Shown here: piece by piece, positions 35,971 through 49,105 of the stretch | How the letters are laid out: each line of letters starts with the position of its first letter | How positions within the stretch are numbered: position 1 is the stretch's first letter | Assembly: GCA_001584585.1 (NCBI GenBank) | Contig: LSYV01000007.1 | Location: forward strand, 2,904,861 to 2,968,860 | DNA: 64,000 bases | DNA from: Gonium pectorale | Taxonomy: Eukaryota > Chlorophyta > Chlorophyceae > Chlamydomonadales > Volvocaceae | Direction of reading: 5' to 3' | Notes under the pieces: generated by a model | Databases searched by the model: none | Seen by the model: the letters and a program-made list of their open reading frames with translations, nothing else | What the model was told of the DNA's origin: nothing | Made by a program: the position numbers and the translations under genes

Positions 35971-38900
35971 CTACAGCGTACTGTCTCCCACCACCAGCCG
36001 AAAGTCATCAAACGACCGCTCAAGGTCGAAGGAGCCGTCGGCGATCATGGCCTGCCGTTCCAGCATTTCCTCCAGCAGCAGGCGCCCGCCCTCGTCCATC
36101 GACTCCACGGGCACCAGCGGCTCATCCGCCTCCACCGCCTCCTGCAGCACCTTCACAGCAAACGGGCAGGCGGGCGGGCGCAACCGTGCAGGGACCGCCG
36201 CGATGCAGCGAAGTGGCCGCTTACCATGGGCGCATCCCGGGGCCATTCGGGCGCATCTCGGGTCAAACCAGAAGCAGGAGCAGCAGCAGGAGCGCATGCA
36301 GACATCCACGTGTATGCCCGTGTAGATGTACTCGNNNNNNNNNNNNNNNNNNNNNNNNNNNNNNNNNNNNNNNNNNNNNNNNNNNNNNNNNNNNNNNNNN
36401 NNNNNNNNNNNNNNNNNNNNNNNNNNNNNNNNNNNNNNNNNNNNNNNNNNNNNNNNNNNNNNNNNNNNNNNNNNNNNNNNNNNNNNNNNNNNNNNNNNNN
36501 NNNNNNNNNNNNNNNNNNNNNNNNNNNNNNNNNNNNNNNNNNNNNNNNNNNNNNNNNNNNNNNNNNNNNNNNNNNNNNNNNNNNNNNNNNNNNNNNNNNN
36601 NNNNNNNNNNNNNNNNNNNNNNNNNNNNNNNNNNNNNNNNNNNNNNNNNNNNNNNNNNNNNNNNNNNNNNNNNNNNNNNNNNNNNNNNNNNNNNNNNNNN
36701 NNNNNNNNNNNNNNNNNNNNNNNNNNNNNNNNNNNNNNNNNNNNNNNNNNNNNNNNNNNNNNNNNNNGGCCGCCGCCGCTGCCGGGCCCGGTGCCGCGGC
36801 ACAGCAGCGCAAAGTCGTCGGGGTCGCATGCGTCCGCCAGGGAGCACAGCCGCTCTGCCACCCGCACCCGCACCGCGGGCTGCAGCGAGATGACCGCGGC
36901 CGTGGGCTGTGCGGCCGCAGGTGTGCCGGCCATGGCGACGCGGGATGAGGAGTTGGGAGGGGCCTCGGAATCACCCGGTCGGCAGTGCGTTGCATTCAAG
37001 GTGGCGACCATGAGGGCGATCAGGCCGCGCACGTCGGAGCCGGTGCAGATGTCCTCAGTCGCCGCCTGCAACGGGGGCCAGGGATGCACGCAGCAGCCAC
37101 AGCCGCAGCCGCAAGTTGGGTGCCGTAAGTGCAAAAAGGGGTCGGGGCAGCGGCAAGGTTCCCGTACGGTGAGTGAGCGCAACAGCGCGGTGCGGACCCC
37201 CTTGCAAAGATGCCCGATGTGGGGCCGCACCTGGCACCTGGCCGCGAGCGCGACGTACAGCCGCTCCACCTCGCCCTCCAGCACCGACCCACGGGTCAGC
37301 CGCTTCCCCGCCGCCTCCACCACATCCAGCGCGCCCGCCGTGTACGCCAGCCGCGCCGCCCGCCGGCTGCAGCCGCACACAGCCGCCAGCGTCCGCAGCG
37401 CAACCGCCACCAGAGGCACGCCCTCTACGCGCAGCGACTGGAGGGGCGCCTGCTCTCCTGCCGTACCGGTGGCGCCTATGCCGCCGCTGGTTGTGGCCGA
37501 CGGGCCGCTGCGGCTGTCGGTGCGCGGAATCGCAATTGGCGGGCAAGGGTCCGCGGCGGCCATGCCGTTTGGGTCATACGACGCGGTGCGGCCGTCCCTG
37601 CCCAGGCGGGGCAGCAGGCAGCGCGGGCCGCGGTCCAGCAGGTGACGCACCTCGTACACCAGGCCTGGGGGCAAAAAAAAAGAGAACCAGAAAGGGGGCG
37701 GGCCAGGGGGGGGATGAACGGAAAGACGTGGGCTGGAATCGGAAAAGTATTCCAACCGTTGTGGTCCCGACCGGTTCCCTGGTCTCGGCTTCTGTCGCTG
37801 AGCTGCTCACAGCTTTTCCCGCGCAGTATTACGGAGGGAGGCCTGCGCCTCGCAGAGCGCGCGCCCGATAGCGAGGGCCCGCAAGCTTACCCCTCACAAG
37901 CGCCATGCTGCCGTCCTCCCGTTCCCCCGCCGGCGTCATCGCCGCTGCCGCCAGCTCAGCCCGCACGGCTGCGGGCTCCGTAATGCACACCGCCGCCACC
38001 GCGTCCATCAACAGCTTGCCGGCCAGGCAGCATGGGGCCGCAATGGCCGTCGCGGGAGCGGAGCCGACAGCCCTGCCGGCCGCTGCACTCCTGCTGCCGC
38101 CGCAGCCCGCGCTGCCGCTCGTGCAGGCGGCGGTGCCGGCAGTGGCGCTAGCGTCTGTGCCGCCACCGTCGCGCTCCTGCGCCCCCTGGCGGTGCGGCAT
38201 CGTCGCGAGGGAGTACAGACGCAACAGCGCCAGCAGTGGGGCACCGTCCGTCGCCTCCACCCAAGCGGCGGCTCCCGAAGGCGGCGATGTCGCCATCCCC
38301 GCCGCCGCAGCGGCAACGCCGGTCGGGGCACCTGCTGTGCCCGCTGCTCCTCTGCCAGCGGCTCCGCGCTGCCCTGGCGCCGCCTGGTCATCGACTTCTT
38401 CCCGCAGTACCGACAGCTCATCGCTGCCCCCACGGTGGCCGGATGAGATCATGGCGTGCAGCGCAGCAGCCAGGTCGGCCAGGGCATGCGGCTTAAGGCG
38501 GGAGACCCACGGGTCGGCTCCGAGCGAACCCCGTGCCGCCGCGCAGAGAAGGCAGCGGCAGGCGCATCTGCTGGGCTCTTTCAACCTCCCAGCCCCTCTG
38601 ACATCGGCCTTGTCATCAGCCGTTGCGCCGCCGCCCGCGACCGCCTCAGGACGATGCGCGGCCAGCGGTCCCAGGCGGGCCGCCGCCCAAGGTGCCGTGC
38701 GCGCAGCAAAGGCGACGACCTGCAGGGCGGCTGCGGAATGAAGGACAGCGGGAATTGAGGCACCTTGGCTTGCTGACTCGCTGACAGCAGAATGCTACCG
38801 TTCCACGCCACATACTGCGGTACACGTGACTAGGCCGAGTGGTACAGCAATCGGGCACTTGCGAAATGGGGTGTGGGGGCACGGCTGGAGCAGGGGCTGC

Positions 38901-39504
38901 GCTGGTGTGCGCCCAGCAGGGCTGTGCATTCCTCAACTTGCCTACAACGCCGGCGTGCGCTCTCCAACGTCCTCGCAAGCAACCATCAGACCTCACCGCT
39001 CTGCACTTCGGCCGCTGACGTGGGCCCGCCTGTCACAGCCGCATCCGCCAGGGCCTCCCAGATCCGTACTGACGGGCTGCAGCCCTCTCTGCGGAGTGCC
39101 CCGGGCGGCGGCGCTGCCTCGCCCCCGGCATGCACCTCCACAGCTGCCGCTGCCGCTCCCCACGGTTTGGATTTGCAAGCCTGCGCGATGCCGGCTGCAT
39201 CCTCGTCGTCTCTGGCCGCGCCGCAGGCTGCGGCAGTGGGGCTGTCGTCCTGACCACAGCAGCTCCCCTCAGCGGTTCGGCCGTCGCCGCGGCAGGCCGT
39301 CTCGGCGGCTGGAGCCTCGGGCGCGACCCTCGACGAAGACGACACCATCGCTGTCTTGAGCGCTGCAGCTGCCCGGCGGCACGATCCCGGCTGCCGCAAC
39401 TCGGACAGCAGGGCCGCGATCGATCTTTCACCGCTGCCGCCGTCGCGGCCTCCCGCGACCGCCGTGCCGCCAGTTGCAGCGGCCGGCGCCACAGCCAATG
39501 GCAT
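35971..39504 (-). CDS. Unknown helical protein, interrupted by an assembly gap
   Basis: Readable exons are 38997-39504, 37891-38730, 37231-37664, an exon from 37065 that runs into the run of N, and the final exon 35971-36150. Phases agree at every junction outside the gap. Helical blocks include SIAALLSELRQPGSCRRAA, ALQVVAFAARTAPWAAARLG, LKPHALADLAAALHAM, PLVAVALRTLAAVCGCSRRA and VRVAERLCSLADACDPDDF. The final exon ends MIADGSFDLERSFDDFRLVV. The alternating amphipathic helices suggest an armadillo- or OPR-like helical repeat, with large Ala/Gly/Ser inserts, but no family is recognised. The ATG at 39504 is only the first in-frame Met of that exon; the frame is open further upstream, so 5' exons may be missing. 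433 bases of N hide part of the C-terminal third. Confidence 0.55.
36335..36767. other. Assembly gap (433 N)
   Basis: An unbroken run of N. It cuts into a coding exon on the right side and an intron or exon of unknown structure on the left. Any frame read across it is meaningless. Confidence 0.99.
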
Positions 39505-41093
39505 GATCCCGGGCGTGGGTGCTTCCCAGGCGCTTGTCGGTGCCTTGTGCGCAGGCGGCCCGCCCTCACGCGTGCTTCTCCCCGCACCAAACCCCCAGCC
39601 ACAAACGAGGATTCCCGACCGCCGGGCCCAAAACTCGAGCAGCGTCGCCGCGCTTCTCCGCTCTGGGTGCGTGTAGTGCGCGCTGCCTCACGCGCCTCTC
39701 ACAGGCCTCCAGGACAGACAGACAGCACGGAGCCGCGCCAGCGAGTACGCCGGGGCAGCAACTGTAGAACAGCAAGCGAGCAGCGAACTGCTCCGGCTCA
39801 GTTCAGGCAGGGAACGTCGCTGCGCGCGTTTGAGCGCTCTCTGCGCGCGCCGCTTATGGGATGTGGCCGAAAGGGCTCCGAGGCGAGGCCCGAGGCATGA
39901 CCGCAACCAGTCGTTATGGACGAGCCATCCGGCGGTGCGTTGGGGACGAGCCAATATCCAAGCAGATTCGGCTGCCTCGAGCGCCCAGGCAGGCAGACAG
40001 GAGGATCCAGATATACATCAAGGGCCGCTGCCGCCCGGCACGGTTGTGACAGGCGGATACAGACAGCGAAACACATGCCGACCCAACCCATCAGCGAAGA
40101 ACCTCGGTTGTGCGGCACTCTCGCCCCCACCCCCTCCTCTTTCCCCCCAAACGCCCACACGCCGACGCGCTTGTGCACTTGCACGCCACACCCACACGCA
40201 GTACGGGTCACTGCGGTCGGGCACGACCCCGCCCACCCCAGGCACGGGCATATGACGCTTCGCATATGCACCAAGCCAAGGCTGTCGAGCAGAGTCGCTG
40301 CATATCCGGCCCCGCCGGTAACGCCGTGCTTCCGCCCTTGTTCTACACGGATGTGATCACGGATCGCTCCACAGAGTGACTCGTCGACGCTGGCTGCAGC
40401 ACGGCGGGTCCTTAACCATGCAAGGACCACGGCCCCGGCCCCCGCACCTCGTGACCCTATTCATTCAACGTCAGGGGCTGCAACGCACCCCATGAGCAGC
40501 CCCGACGAGCACACGTATGCAACAAGAACAACGTCGATGTCGAATTGCGAAAGAGCTGCACCGGCGGAGACCGCCAAGGAAGCGTCCCAATATTGCCTGC
40601 AGTGGGCGGCGCTTGCCGCCTCTACGGCATCCCACGCCGCAGAGCACGCGCAACCGGAGCCACGCAACCGAGGCAGGCCACCCCCGCATGCGCCCGCCCC
40701 GCCCCGCCCCGCCCAGTCTACAGGGCACAGAACATCAACCCTGGCGAGCCGCCCGCGGGGCCGGTTCAAGCAGTTCTGGTCAGCGCCTGAACACCAGGTG
40801 ATACAAGGTAGTAGGTACAAATCCTCAAGACCAGGAGCGCGCCTTCCAATGTCCACGCGCCCTTTGATTGCTGCCCTCCCTCCCTCGGCCATGCGTGCTC
40901 CCCCCCCCGCCCCCATCACCCTCGGCAGCTGCCGGCGCACGAACGCACACACGCGCGTGAGCTGCTCACGATTCGAGGACCCGCCAGGCGCCTAGCCGCC
41001 CCTCGACCTCCCACTGATGCCCAGGGATGAGAGCGCGCAGCCCCACTGCTCACCCACCCCGTCACCGCGTTGTGAACCCGCGGTGCCGCCGGC
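39505..41093 (-). other. Region with possible upstream exons of the helical protein gene; otherwise intergenic
   Basis: Between the helical-protein gene and the DUF924 gene. Minus frames at about 39798-40430 and 40461-40952 contain stretches that could be exons (for example CGAIRDHIRVEQGRKHG; AALSQFDIDVVLVAYVCSSG), but no phase-consistent joining to the exon at 39504 was found. The region also holds the 3' UTR of the DUF924 gene. Confidence 0.25.
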
Positions 41094-43553
41094 TCAGAAC
41101 TTCTTGATGCTCCCGTCCGCCAGCCCCGCCTCCTCTGCGGGGGTGCTGGCCCGGCCCAGGATGGCGTTGCGGTGCGGGAAGCGGCCCCATGCCGCCAACA
41201 CGTCGCGGTGCGCCTCCATGTAGCCCAGCGCATTGCGCAGATAGCCCGCGGCGTCCGCCGCCGCCGGGCCCTCCGCGGCGGTCGCCTCCGCGGCGGCCCT
41301 GAACAGCTGCACGCCACGCTGTGGGCAAGTCGAAAGGGACGTGTAGGTGCGCGAGGGGGGAGCGTCCATGAACGAAAACGCTCCGGGCACGTAGCGCTGT
41401 GCCGCACGCCTTGACATGCGCTCGGCTGTACCCGCCCGCCACGTCCCCCCCCAAACGCTCAGCGGGTCAGCCCTAACAGCCCCCTGTAGGGGGCCTCTCG
41501 CATCCGCCGGGCTGGCCCCCTTAATCCCCGTACGACAAGGCCTTACTTCTCGCCCCTCTGGTATCTGAGTCTGGGTGCTGCACCCACGGGCTGACCCACC
41601 GGCATCCCCGCGCAGGTCCCCTCCGGCTCGGCCCCTTTCCTTGCAGCCCAGACCCTTCCAGGCTCCCCCAAACCCCGCCCCAGGTCAGCATTTGCGGTGA
41701 CGGCCCAGTCCCAGTCCCTGTGAGCCCGGCGAGGTCTTCAAAGCCCCCTTACTGCAGGACCGGGTCTGCGGGCTGGAGGTGCCCGGCGACCAACGCCCTG
41801 ACACGCTCCCTTCAGGCCCCCGCCACGGCAGTTGCCCTGCGCCCCCCTGCCGTACCTCCTGCATCGTCAGGTTCTCGGCGTGCATGTACGGCATGTACAA
41901 AAAATACCGAAGTACGGCGGGCAGTTGCGCGTCGGCGCCCGAGGCCTTGGGCGTCGGGCAAGAGAGGAGGCGGGGCGATGGCGGCGGGTGTCAGGGGCTA
42001 GGCACACCCGACAAAATGCGCTGTCGGGGTGTGTGGAGAAAGGAACCGGCGGTGAAGCTGCTGCTGGCATTCGAGCCGCACCCCGTGTGCGTGCCAGCAG
42101 CGGGCCTCCTGAAGCAAAGGCGCGGACACCCTGAAGGCCATCAACGGGTGCACAGACTCGCCGACTTCACTGTCGTGCCGTGCCAGGAGTGCCTACCCCC
42201 CCCCCCCCGCGGCCCGCACGCACAACCGTCCTCGCAACGGCGCAACCGCCAGGCCCCCTTCCTTTTCCACACATCGCCCAACCGACAACATTCATTGCCG
42301 GAGGGGTCCGGGGGGCGCCTACGTTCCCATCAAGGGACTGTAGTATCCGTATGCACCGGCCCCCCTCCGCATCCACCCGCACCACATCGCCCCCCCCACA
42401 CACATACCCCACGCACCACGGCCCCCTCCACCCAGTCGAGCGCCTTGGCATCGAGCGCAAAGGCCTGCGGTGTGTTGCGGTAGATGTTCCTGCAGCCGGG
42501 CGGGCAGGCCGCCAGGGGGGCCAGGGGGGCAGTGGGTTTGAAAGCCATTCTCAGCAAAGAAGCCTGGGGCCGCATGCCTCTCCCGACCGTCGAAAGAACT
42601 GAGAGCTGAGGGGCGGAGGAGGTCCTCCAGACGGCCGTTAGCGCGACACCCGCCCGCCAGCAACAGCGCTCCCCAATCCCACCATACTTGCGCCATCGCC
42701 CGCCAACCTGTTCCAGTCCGTCGTCCAGCGAACCCACCCCATCACACCACAAAGCTGCATGCAGGACGCACCTGTCGCCTCCAAGAACCCGTCAACCCAG
42801 CCTGCAGAGCCCACCACTCCCACGCCCCTTCTTCACCACCCAAGTCCCTCCTCTCCCCTCCAGGTCGCACGCCGAACCGCCCAACCATGGCCCTCCTCTT
42901 CGGATTACCTGCCCACCCACCCGCCAAACCGCCCACCCCCACCTGCTGAACTGGTCCATCAGGATGACCCCCGCGAGCAGGCTCAGCGGGCCCGCGTCGC
43001 GCCACGAGTCGTACAGCCCCTCAGCCACATGCCGCACGTCCGCACCGAAGGTCGCCGTGATGTACTGCATGGTTGAGGGTGGTGTGGGCGGGAGGCCCAG
43101 CAGCGGCAAGGCAAAGGCGGGGCCGAGGCAAGCGTTTGCAGGACACAACAGCAATGCCGCAGGACGTGTGGTCGGTGAAGCGGTGAAGATCGTGTTGAGT
43201 AGGGTGCCCCGGCTGGTGCTCAGGGGTGTACGGTCGGCGTCATAGGCGCCGCGTGAGTATTGCAGCGTTGCGGGCCTCACCTCGTCAACCTCCTTGCCGC
43301 CCCCGAACCACAGCTTCATCTTGTCACGTGGTGCGAACGTGTTGTCGGCCTTCGCAAAGTCCGGCCCAAACCAGTACTCGAGCACCACGCGCGCGCGCTC
43401 AGGCAGGGTGTCGCTAGCTGCTGAGTTTGATGACGCCATGACAATGGTGCTGCTGTTGCGAGTCGGGGTGAGGCCGGCGATGCGACCTTGAATGAACGAG
43501 ATGCAAGTCCGATTAATGCGATTAGGGCCGGCCAATCTTGCCACGACACGCAT
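41094..43553 (-). CDS. DUF924 family protein
   Basis: Five exons with agreeing phases (43281-43553, 42943-43064, 42432-42489, 41856-41945, 41094-41318) encode about 255 residues, or 217 if translation starts at the internal ATG at 43439. DUF924 landmarks appear in order: VLEYWFGPDFAKAD, KLWFGGGKEVDE, GVILMDQFSRNIYRNTPQAF, FLYMPYMHAENLTMQERGV, and near the C terminus WGRFPHRNAILGRASTPAEE. The family has a TPR-like all-helical fold and no established biochemical function; it is widespread in bacteria and eukaryotes. The first 38 residues (MRVVARLAGPNRINRTCISF and following) lack acidic residues and are rich in Arg/Ser/Thr, consistent with an organelle presequence, which is inference. The stop is TGA at 41094-41096. 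Confidence 0.88.
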
Positions 43554-45303
43554 GGAATGGATTGGTTACGCAAGTACTTGCTCTATTTAACCCCTCCTGC
43601 TGCACAGTTCTTAGATAGATGGTATCGTACGGCACGGCATCACCTCACACTCCCCACACAACCGCACGAGAGACCTGATCACCGCGGGGCTTTCGTAATT
43701 GCCCCGACCCCGCGCGACCGCTGTCAGTGCTGCCATCGCTGAGGCTCTCACCTGGTGTGTACGGTATGAGCATATGCGTGCGGGCTGGGCGCACGGCGCC
43801 GTTGTGGACGGACAGCATGGCAGGCACCCCCACCCAGCCCAGCCATATGGCTGCGACGCCCCGGTGAGCTGATCTCTCTCGAGATGCGAAGCCCATAATG
43901 CTCCCGCCCCGCCCGCCTGGCCTTGCAGCAACGCACTATGCTGGCGTCGTCGCCTCTGGGTATGCGAGTCCGTATGTGTTCGTAGTGTGACCCCCACTTC
44001 CGTTTGCAGCTTTCTGTTTCCTAATGTTGCATCCATGCCATGCCATGGGCGACGCGGGCGCAGGTATCCAGAGGAATTGGTTACAACTTCTGCAGTCAGA
44101 CTCATTCACTCCAGTGCCTCTATGCAGCTCGGCTGGGACCCGAAATGCAAGGAAGGCAGCCACATTGCTTTCCACTCGAAATAACAAAAGACCACTCGCT
44201 CCACACTCTTCTTTACTCTTCATTCAAGCCGACTGTACGGCACCCGTGGTGCCTGGTCAAAAAAGACCCAACACTCGGCATGTTTTTGATGCAGTAAGGG
44301 GCTATGCCCTACAACGATCCATTCTCGACGCCGCAACGACCATCTGACCTGGCAACAGTACGTGTTGCGGCCAGTTAGGGCAGCCCTGACGCATCCGCGC
44401 CAAGCACTGCAATTAACATTCGATAAAATGTTGACGGGGGGACCGTCGGAGCCCTGGTGCGAGACCGCAACAGACGCGCAGGACACGATCTTGCAATCAG
44501 GCATTGTTGGGGGCAGGCCGCATACACATGCGACGCCGAGTACAATAAGAGACATGAACAGGGGGCAGCTGGGAAAAAATGACTGACAGCACGACACCTT
44601 CTCAGTCTATGGCACTACACACCTCAAAAGCAACTGTTGAATGTAGGTGATACACACCTCCTGCCATGGCAACGTATGTGGGCAAACGCCAAACAGAAAT
44701 CAAAGTAGGCACACACAGAACAGCCCAAAAAGGGGCATGGTCGAAAAAGGGGGGCAACCAATAGCTGTCAAGCGACGCTGTGAGACGTTGACTTATTGGG
44801 CAGCAGCAGTGCATTCACTCATTCATGGAGGGGGAGAACCGCACCTCCTAATTCACCGCTTTGGCTTGCCGGCTGCCGCGCATTAGGTTTTTCATTCGCA
44901 TCCGACTCATCGCCGGCGGCCGGTATTTCACACGCGGCCGCCACACAAAGAGTCTGCGCCCGGGCAGCTTTAGCGTACAAGCCAACTCTCAATCTTCGCC
45001 TCCAGCCATGCCACCTCTATACCTCAGTGACCAATTCCCAAAACTTGACGGAGGCCGCGGACCAAAACTGAGCCTCTCACTCGCCATGATAGGGGTCGTT
45101 GTAGGCATGGCGACACCCATCAGCAGAAAACGGGCGGTCCAAAGGGCTGGAACGCGCAAAAAGTTCCAGGCAATACCTTTGGGCCCGCCTCCCTCCCACA
45201 CGCCTCTTTCCCTGGTACACTCCACTCGCCACACCGCCGCAGCTATGCAGCCCTGGGCGCCCGAACCAGCGCCACAGTTCAACTCCTTCACTCCTCTCGC
45301 TTC
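43554..45303. other. Intergenic region
   Basis: About 1.75 kb between two minus-strand genes, holding the DUF924 promoter and the 3' UTR of the GAF gene. It is less GC-rich than its surroundings. No ORF has coding character and no repeat stands out. Confidence 0.5.
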
Positions 45304-48300
45304 TTACGAACGGAGAGCGCCGAATTCGGCCCACCTCTCCTTGGCAGCGGCAATGGCGCTAGCCGGGATGGCCCCCGCCGCGGTCGCGAAGGCCGCCGGC
45401 GAGGCGTCCCCGAGCAGCAGCTGCACAGCCAGGTCCTCCTCCCCCTCGTCCGCATACATGCCACTGCCGGCCCCGCTTCCGCTGCAGACCGGGCTCATCG
45501 ACGGGATCGGGCCCGACTCCTCGATGCCGTACAGGCCACCCGGCCCCATCGTACACCGGGGAGGAACCGCCGTCATCGGCGGCGCTGTCGCCAGTGGGCG
45601 GGCGGACGCGCCGCCGCTGGGAACGCATGGCGCCCGCGGGGCCCCGCCTGTCCATCCAGACGTGAAGCGCACGGCGGCGGCAATCGCCTCAGCCGCGTCG
45701 TTGCCCCACATGGCTGCCGCGGCGGCCGCGCTGTCGCGGTTCCACCGACCCATGGGTCCGTCACATGGCGGCCCCGCCAGGTCCGACACACCCACATCGG
45801 GGCCGCCGGCGCCGTCGAGGATACCGAAGCCGGCCCACCTGGCAGCCGCCGACAGCTGCTCCGAAGCCGTGGTCGGGTTGCTGCCGTACAGCGACGTGGT
45901 ATTGGCCCCGGCCGTGGAGGCGCTGCCAAGCGTTAAGCCAGACGTCATGGTGCCGCAGGCGCTGCTGCCTCGCGCGACGGTAACGCCGACAGGCGGACCC
46001 GTGGGTCGGCCGCCCGATGATGCATGCGCCGACAGGAGGGCGCTGGGTGCGGCCGAGATGCTGGGCGCCGCGCTGGGCACGACGCTGGGCTCCAGCGGCA
46101 CGCCGCGTATGAAGCCGTAGCTGGTGGTCCTGGAGCCGGCTGCGGAGCACGCCGTACGGGACATCATGAAGCTGTTGCCAGGCAGCACGACCTGCAGCTC
46201 ATCCGTGGTGCCGTAGTCGAGCATGAAGCCCTCGTCGCCCGTCTCCGAGCTGCGGCCCGACGCCCCGGAGGTGCCGGTGCTGCGGCCGCGCGGGCGCTGC
46301 GAGCGCGCCGTTGAGGAGGCGGTGTTGAGCGCTGCGAAGGGCGACGCAGCCGGGCTGCCCAGGCAGCGGATGCTGGCTCCGGTGCTCTCGCAGCCGATCT
46401 GTTTCGCGGCTGCGAGCCTGCCCCTGCGGTCACTGCTGGTGGCGCCGCTGCTGGTGGGGGGGCTGCGGTGCGATACCGCCGCCGTCCCCGAGGGAATCGC
46501 CTCCCCGCTGGTGCACACGTCCTCATAGCTGGGCACGCCACCGCTGAACTCCAGGCAGGACAGGCTGCGGGTGCTGCGCGTGCTGCGCGTGCTGCGGTTC
46601 GCGGCGGAGTCGGCGCCGGCCAGAGGGCAGGGCCGCTGCGGGTTGGGCGCCTGCTGGGCAGCCGAGCGCAGCAGCTCCAGCACCTCAGCTGCCGATGCAG
46701 CCACGTTGCCGCACGGCAGCGACTGGGTGGTGGGGGTGCAGCACACGGCGGCCGCAGCGGCGGCGGCCGCGCCTTGCAGTTGGTGCGCAGACTGGGCACC
46801 GCGGGGGGCGGCGGCTGGCGGGACCGTCGCGTTGGCATCGACGCACGCCAGGGGGGCAGTAATCGCCGCCTGGGGGCATGCAGCAGCCACGGGCGCGAGG
46901 GCCACAGGCAACGAGGACGGCTGCAACTTGGGCTCAGCCGCGTGGTCGTGCAGTGCCGAGAGCAGGTCGGCAGTGCCGGCAACGTTGAAGAGGGTGGAGC
47001 TCGCGTCGGTGGCACCCGAGGGGAGGGTGGTGCCCGAGGCGACGGCCGAGTGGAAGGTGGCGGTGGGCGCCAGCGACGGCGGCGAGTGCGCCGCGGGGTG
47101 CACCAGCGCGGCCGCGGCAGCAGCAGCTGCGGCCGCGGCCCTGCTGGGCTTGTCCTGCCGGCAGTGCTGCTTGATGCGCGCAATACATCCGCTGATCGCG
47201 CCGCTCTTGCCGGCCTGCGAGCCGCAGGCAGCCGCCGCAGCCGACGGCGCCGTCCAGGTGAAGCCCGCCGCCGCTGCCGCAGCGACCGCCGCCGCAGCGT
47301 CGAAGACCGCGGTGCTGTCGCCGGGCCGGCGGCCCTTGCAGCCGTTGGCGGCAGCAGCCGCCGCCGCCTGCGTGGCGAGTATGGATGCCTGCCGCTGCGC
47401 CTGCCGCTGCTGCGATCCCGAGACGGCGCCGTTAGCCCCGGTCACGCAGTTGGAGCCGTTGGCGAAGGCGGCCGAGACGGCCACGGCGCGGTCCAGGTTG
47501 AGCATCTCGCCCAGCACGGCGTGCGCAAAGTCGCAGATGGACTCGTAGGGCGCGGCGAGGCGGCGGTTGCACAGCACCGCAGAGTGCTCGGCCACTGCGT
47601 CCACCACGATGGGGGTCACCTTGCTGCACAACTCCTCCAGCTTGCGGAGAAGCCTGGCGGGCGCAGTGGGGCGAACGCGGCAGGTAAGAAACCATCGCGG
47701 CAAACACAAGGAACACAAGGACGAAACACAAGGAAAGCCTTGCAGTACCCAAAGCCGGGAAACAGCGCAGGACCGTAACCAGAGCGCGGCACCGGAATCT
47801 GCTCCTTGTCCCGCCCACCCTGCCCCAACTCCCTCTCCGGATGCGGCCCAGGGCCAACTCACAAGTGGTCCAGGCTCTTGTGCCGCGCGGCCACCACCAC
47901 GACGCCCGTCACCTCGGACCCATCCATGCAGGGCAGCGCTAGCACAGAGCGCATGCCCACGCGGCGCAGCCAGCCCGCCTCCTGCGGCAGGCCGTAGCCG
48001 TTGGCGGCCGCCGCGCAGTCGTAGTACCAGGGCGCACGGCTGGCCACAACATCCTCCACGGCCCAGTTCGAGTCCTGGACCTGAGGGGTGCGGACAGAGG
48101 GCAAGGGACGGAAGCTGCGTCAGCAACGCAAGGAACTGGTGCGAGGGATGAGCATGGACACAGCCACGGGGACTGGCATCCACCTACACGAGCCTTGTGC
48201 GCGCATCCGTCAGCGGTGGCCAGCTCACCTCAAAGACGCAGCGCGTGAAGACGTTGAGCGTCGAGGGCGAGGTGGAGTCCGGGACCCACTGCGTGGACGC

Positions 48301-49105
48301 CTCCGACAGGGTCGGAGGGTACAGCTCCGAACCGGCGCCGCTGAGCGCCGCGACGCCAAAGGTGCCGCACGTCGGGTGCACCAAGTACACGCTGCGGAGC
48401 GGGATAGGCGAGGCGGGGCAGCTGCGTCAGCACCTTGAGCTTGACTGCGCTCCGACAAGGCCTGAGCTGTGCAGTCCTGTACCAGCCGAGTCTGGTGCAC
48501 GCCCGAGGCTGCAGCGGACGCGAGTACTCACCAGCAGAAGTCAATGAGGTGGGTGTCGGTAAGCCCGCGGGCGAGCGCTCGAAGCTTGTCACTCGCCGAC
48601 GAAAGGCGAAGCGTGCTCGCAAAGGCGCTATCGACCTGCAGCAGGGATATATACACGAGTCATGAAGCGGCTGATGAAAAACACATGCTTGAGGCAAGAA
48701 GCGACCGAGAGCGCAGCATTCGTAGAGCCAACCTTGACGCGCGCGCGCGCGTCAGTCCCCACCTTGTAGTAGCTCTTGAGGTGCACATCCAAGCTGCGCC
48801 TGATGCCCTGCACAACGTTGAACCACCGCGTCCCATTGTGGCGCCCGCTTGTGCTCGCAGCCTGGCAACGGCCCTCGCTCGATGTATCAGCTTCGGTCGA
48901 GTCTGCACGCAGCAAATGCAATAAAAGCGAGTGAATGACGGAAGGGCTTGCAGTGACAAAGGGCGTGCCCTCGCCTCGCGGTCGCAGGTCCTGAACTGGA
49001 CTACAAACGAGCTGCTATCGAAAGGCCAGGCGACCCAAACACGTACTGCGCCTACTCACCGCTCGCGACCTCGCTCTCCAGCCAGCGACTGCCCCAGGTC
49101 GGCAT
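45304..49105 (-). CDS. GAF-domain protein with long low-complexity C terminus
   Basis: Six exons with matching phases (49060-49105, 48763-48902, 48532-48635, 48229-48391, 47863-48080, 45304-47653) give about 1,006 residues. Residues about 65-222 look like a GAF domain: AFASTLRLSSASDKLRALAR, YLVHPTCGTFGVAALSGAG, an insert, DSNWAVEDVVASRAPWYYD, and the hallmark RRVGMRSVLALPCMDGSEVT with GVVVVAARHKSLDHL. A helical stretch follows (LRKLEELCSKVTPIVVDAVA; YESICDFAHAVLGEMLNL). The remaining roughly 700 residues, all from one 2.3-kb exon, are Ala/Ser/Gly-rich with poly-Ala runs and presumably disordered. The C terminus ends AIAAAKERWAEFGALRS. GAF domains bind small ligands or mediate dimerisation; no output domain is present, so the role is unknown. 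Confidence 0.75.

Noticed and set aside
35667..37755. Long ORFs running across the run of N on both strands
   Set aside because: Unknown bases are translated as X, so continuity across the gap means nothing.
46468..47778. 436-codon plus-strand ORF (and 46571-47548)
   Set aside because: These are shadows of the low-complexity GAF-protein exon in GC-rich DNA.
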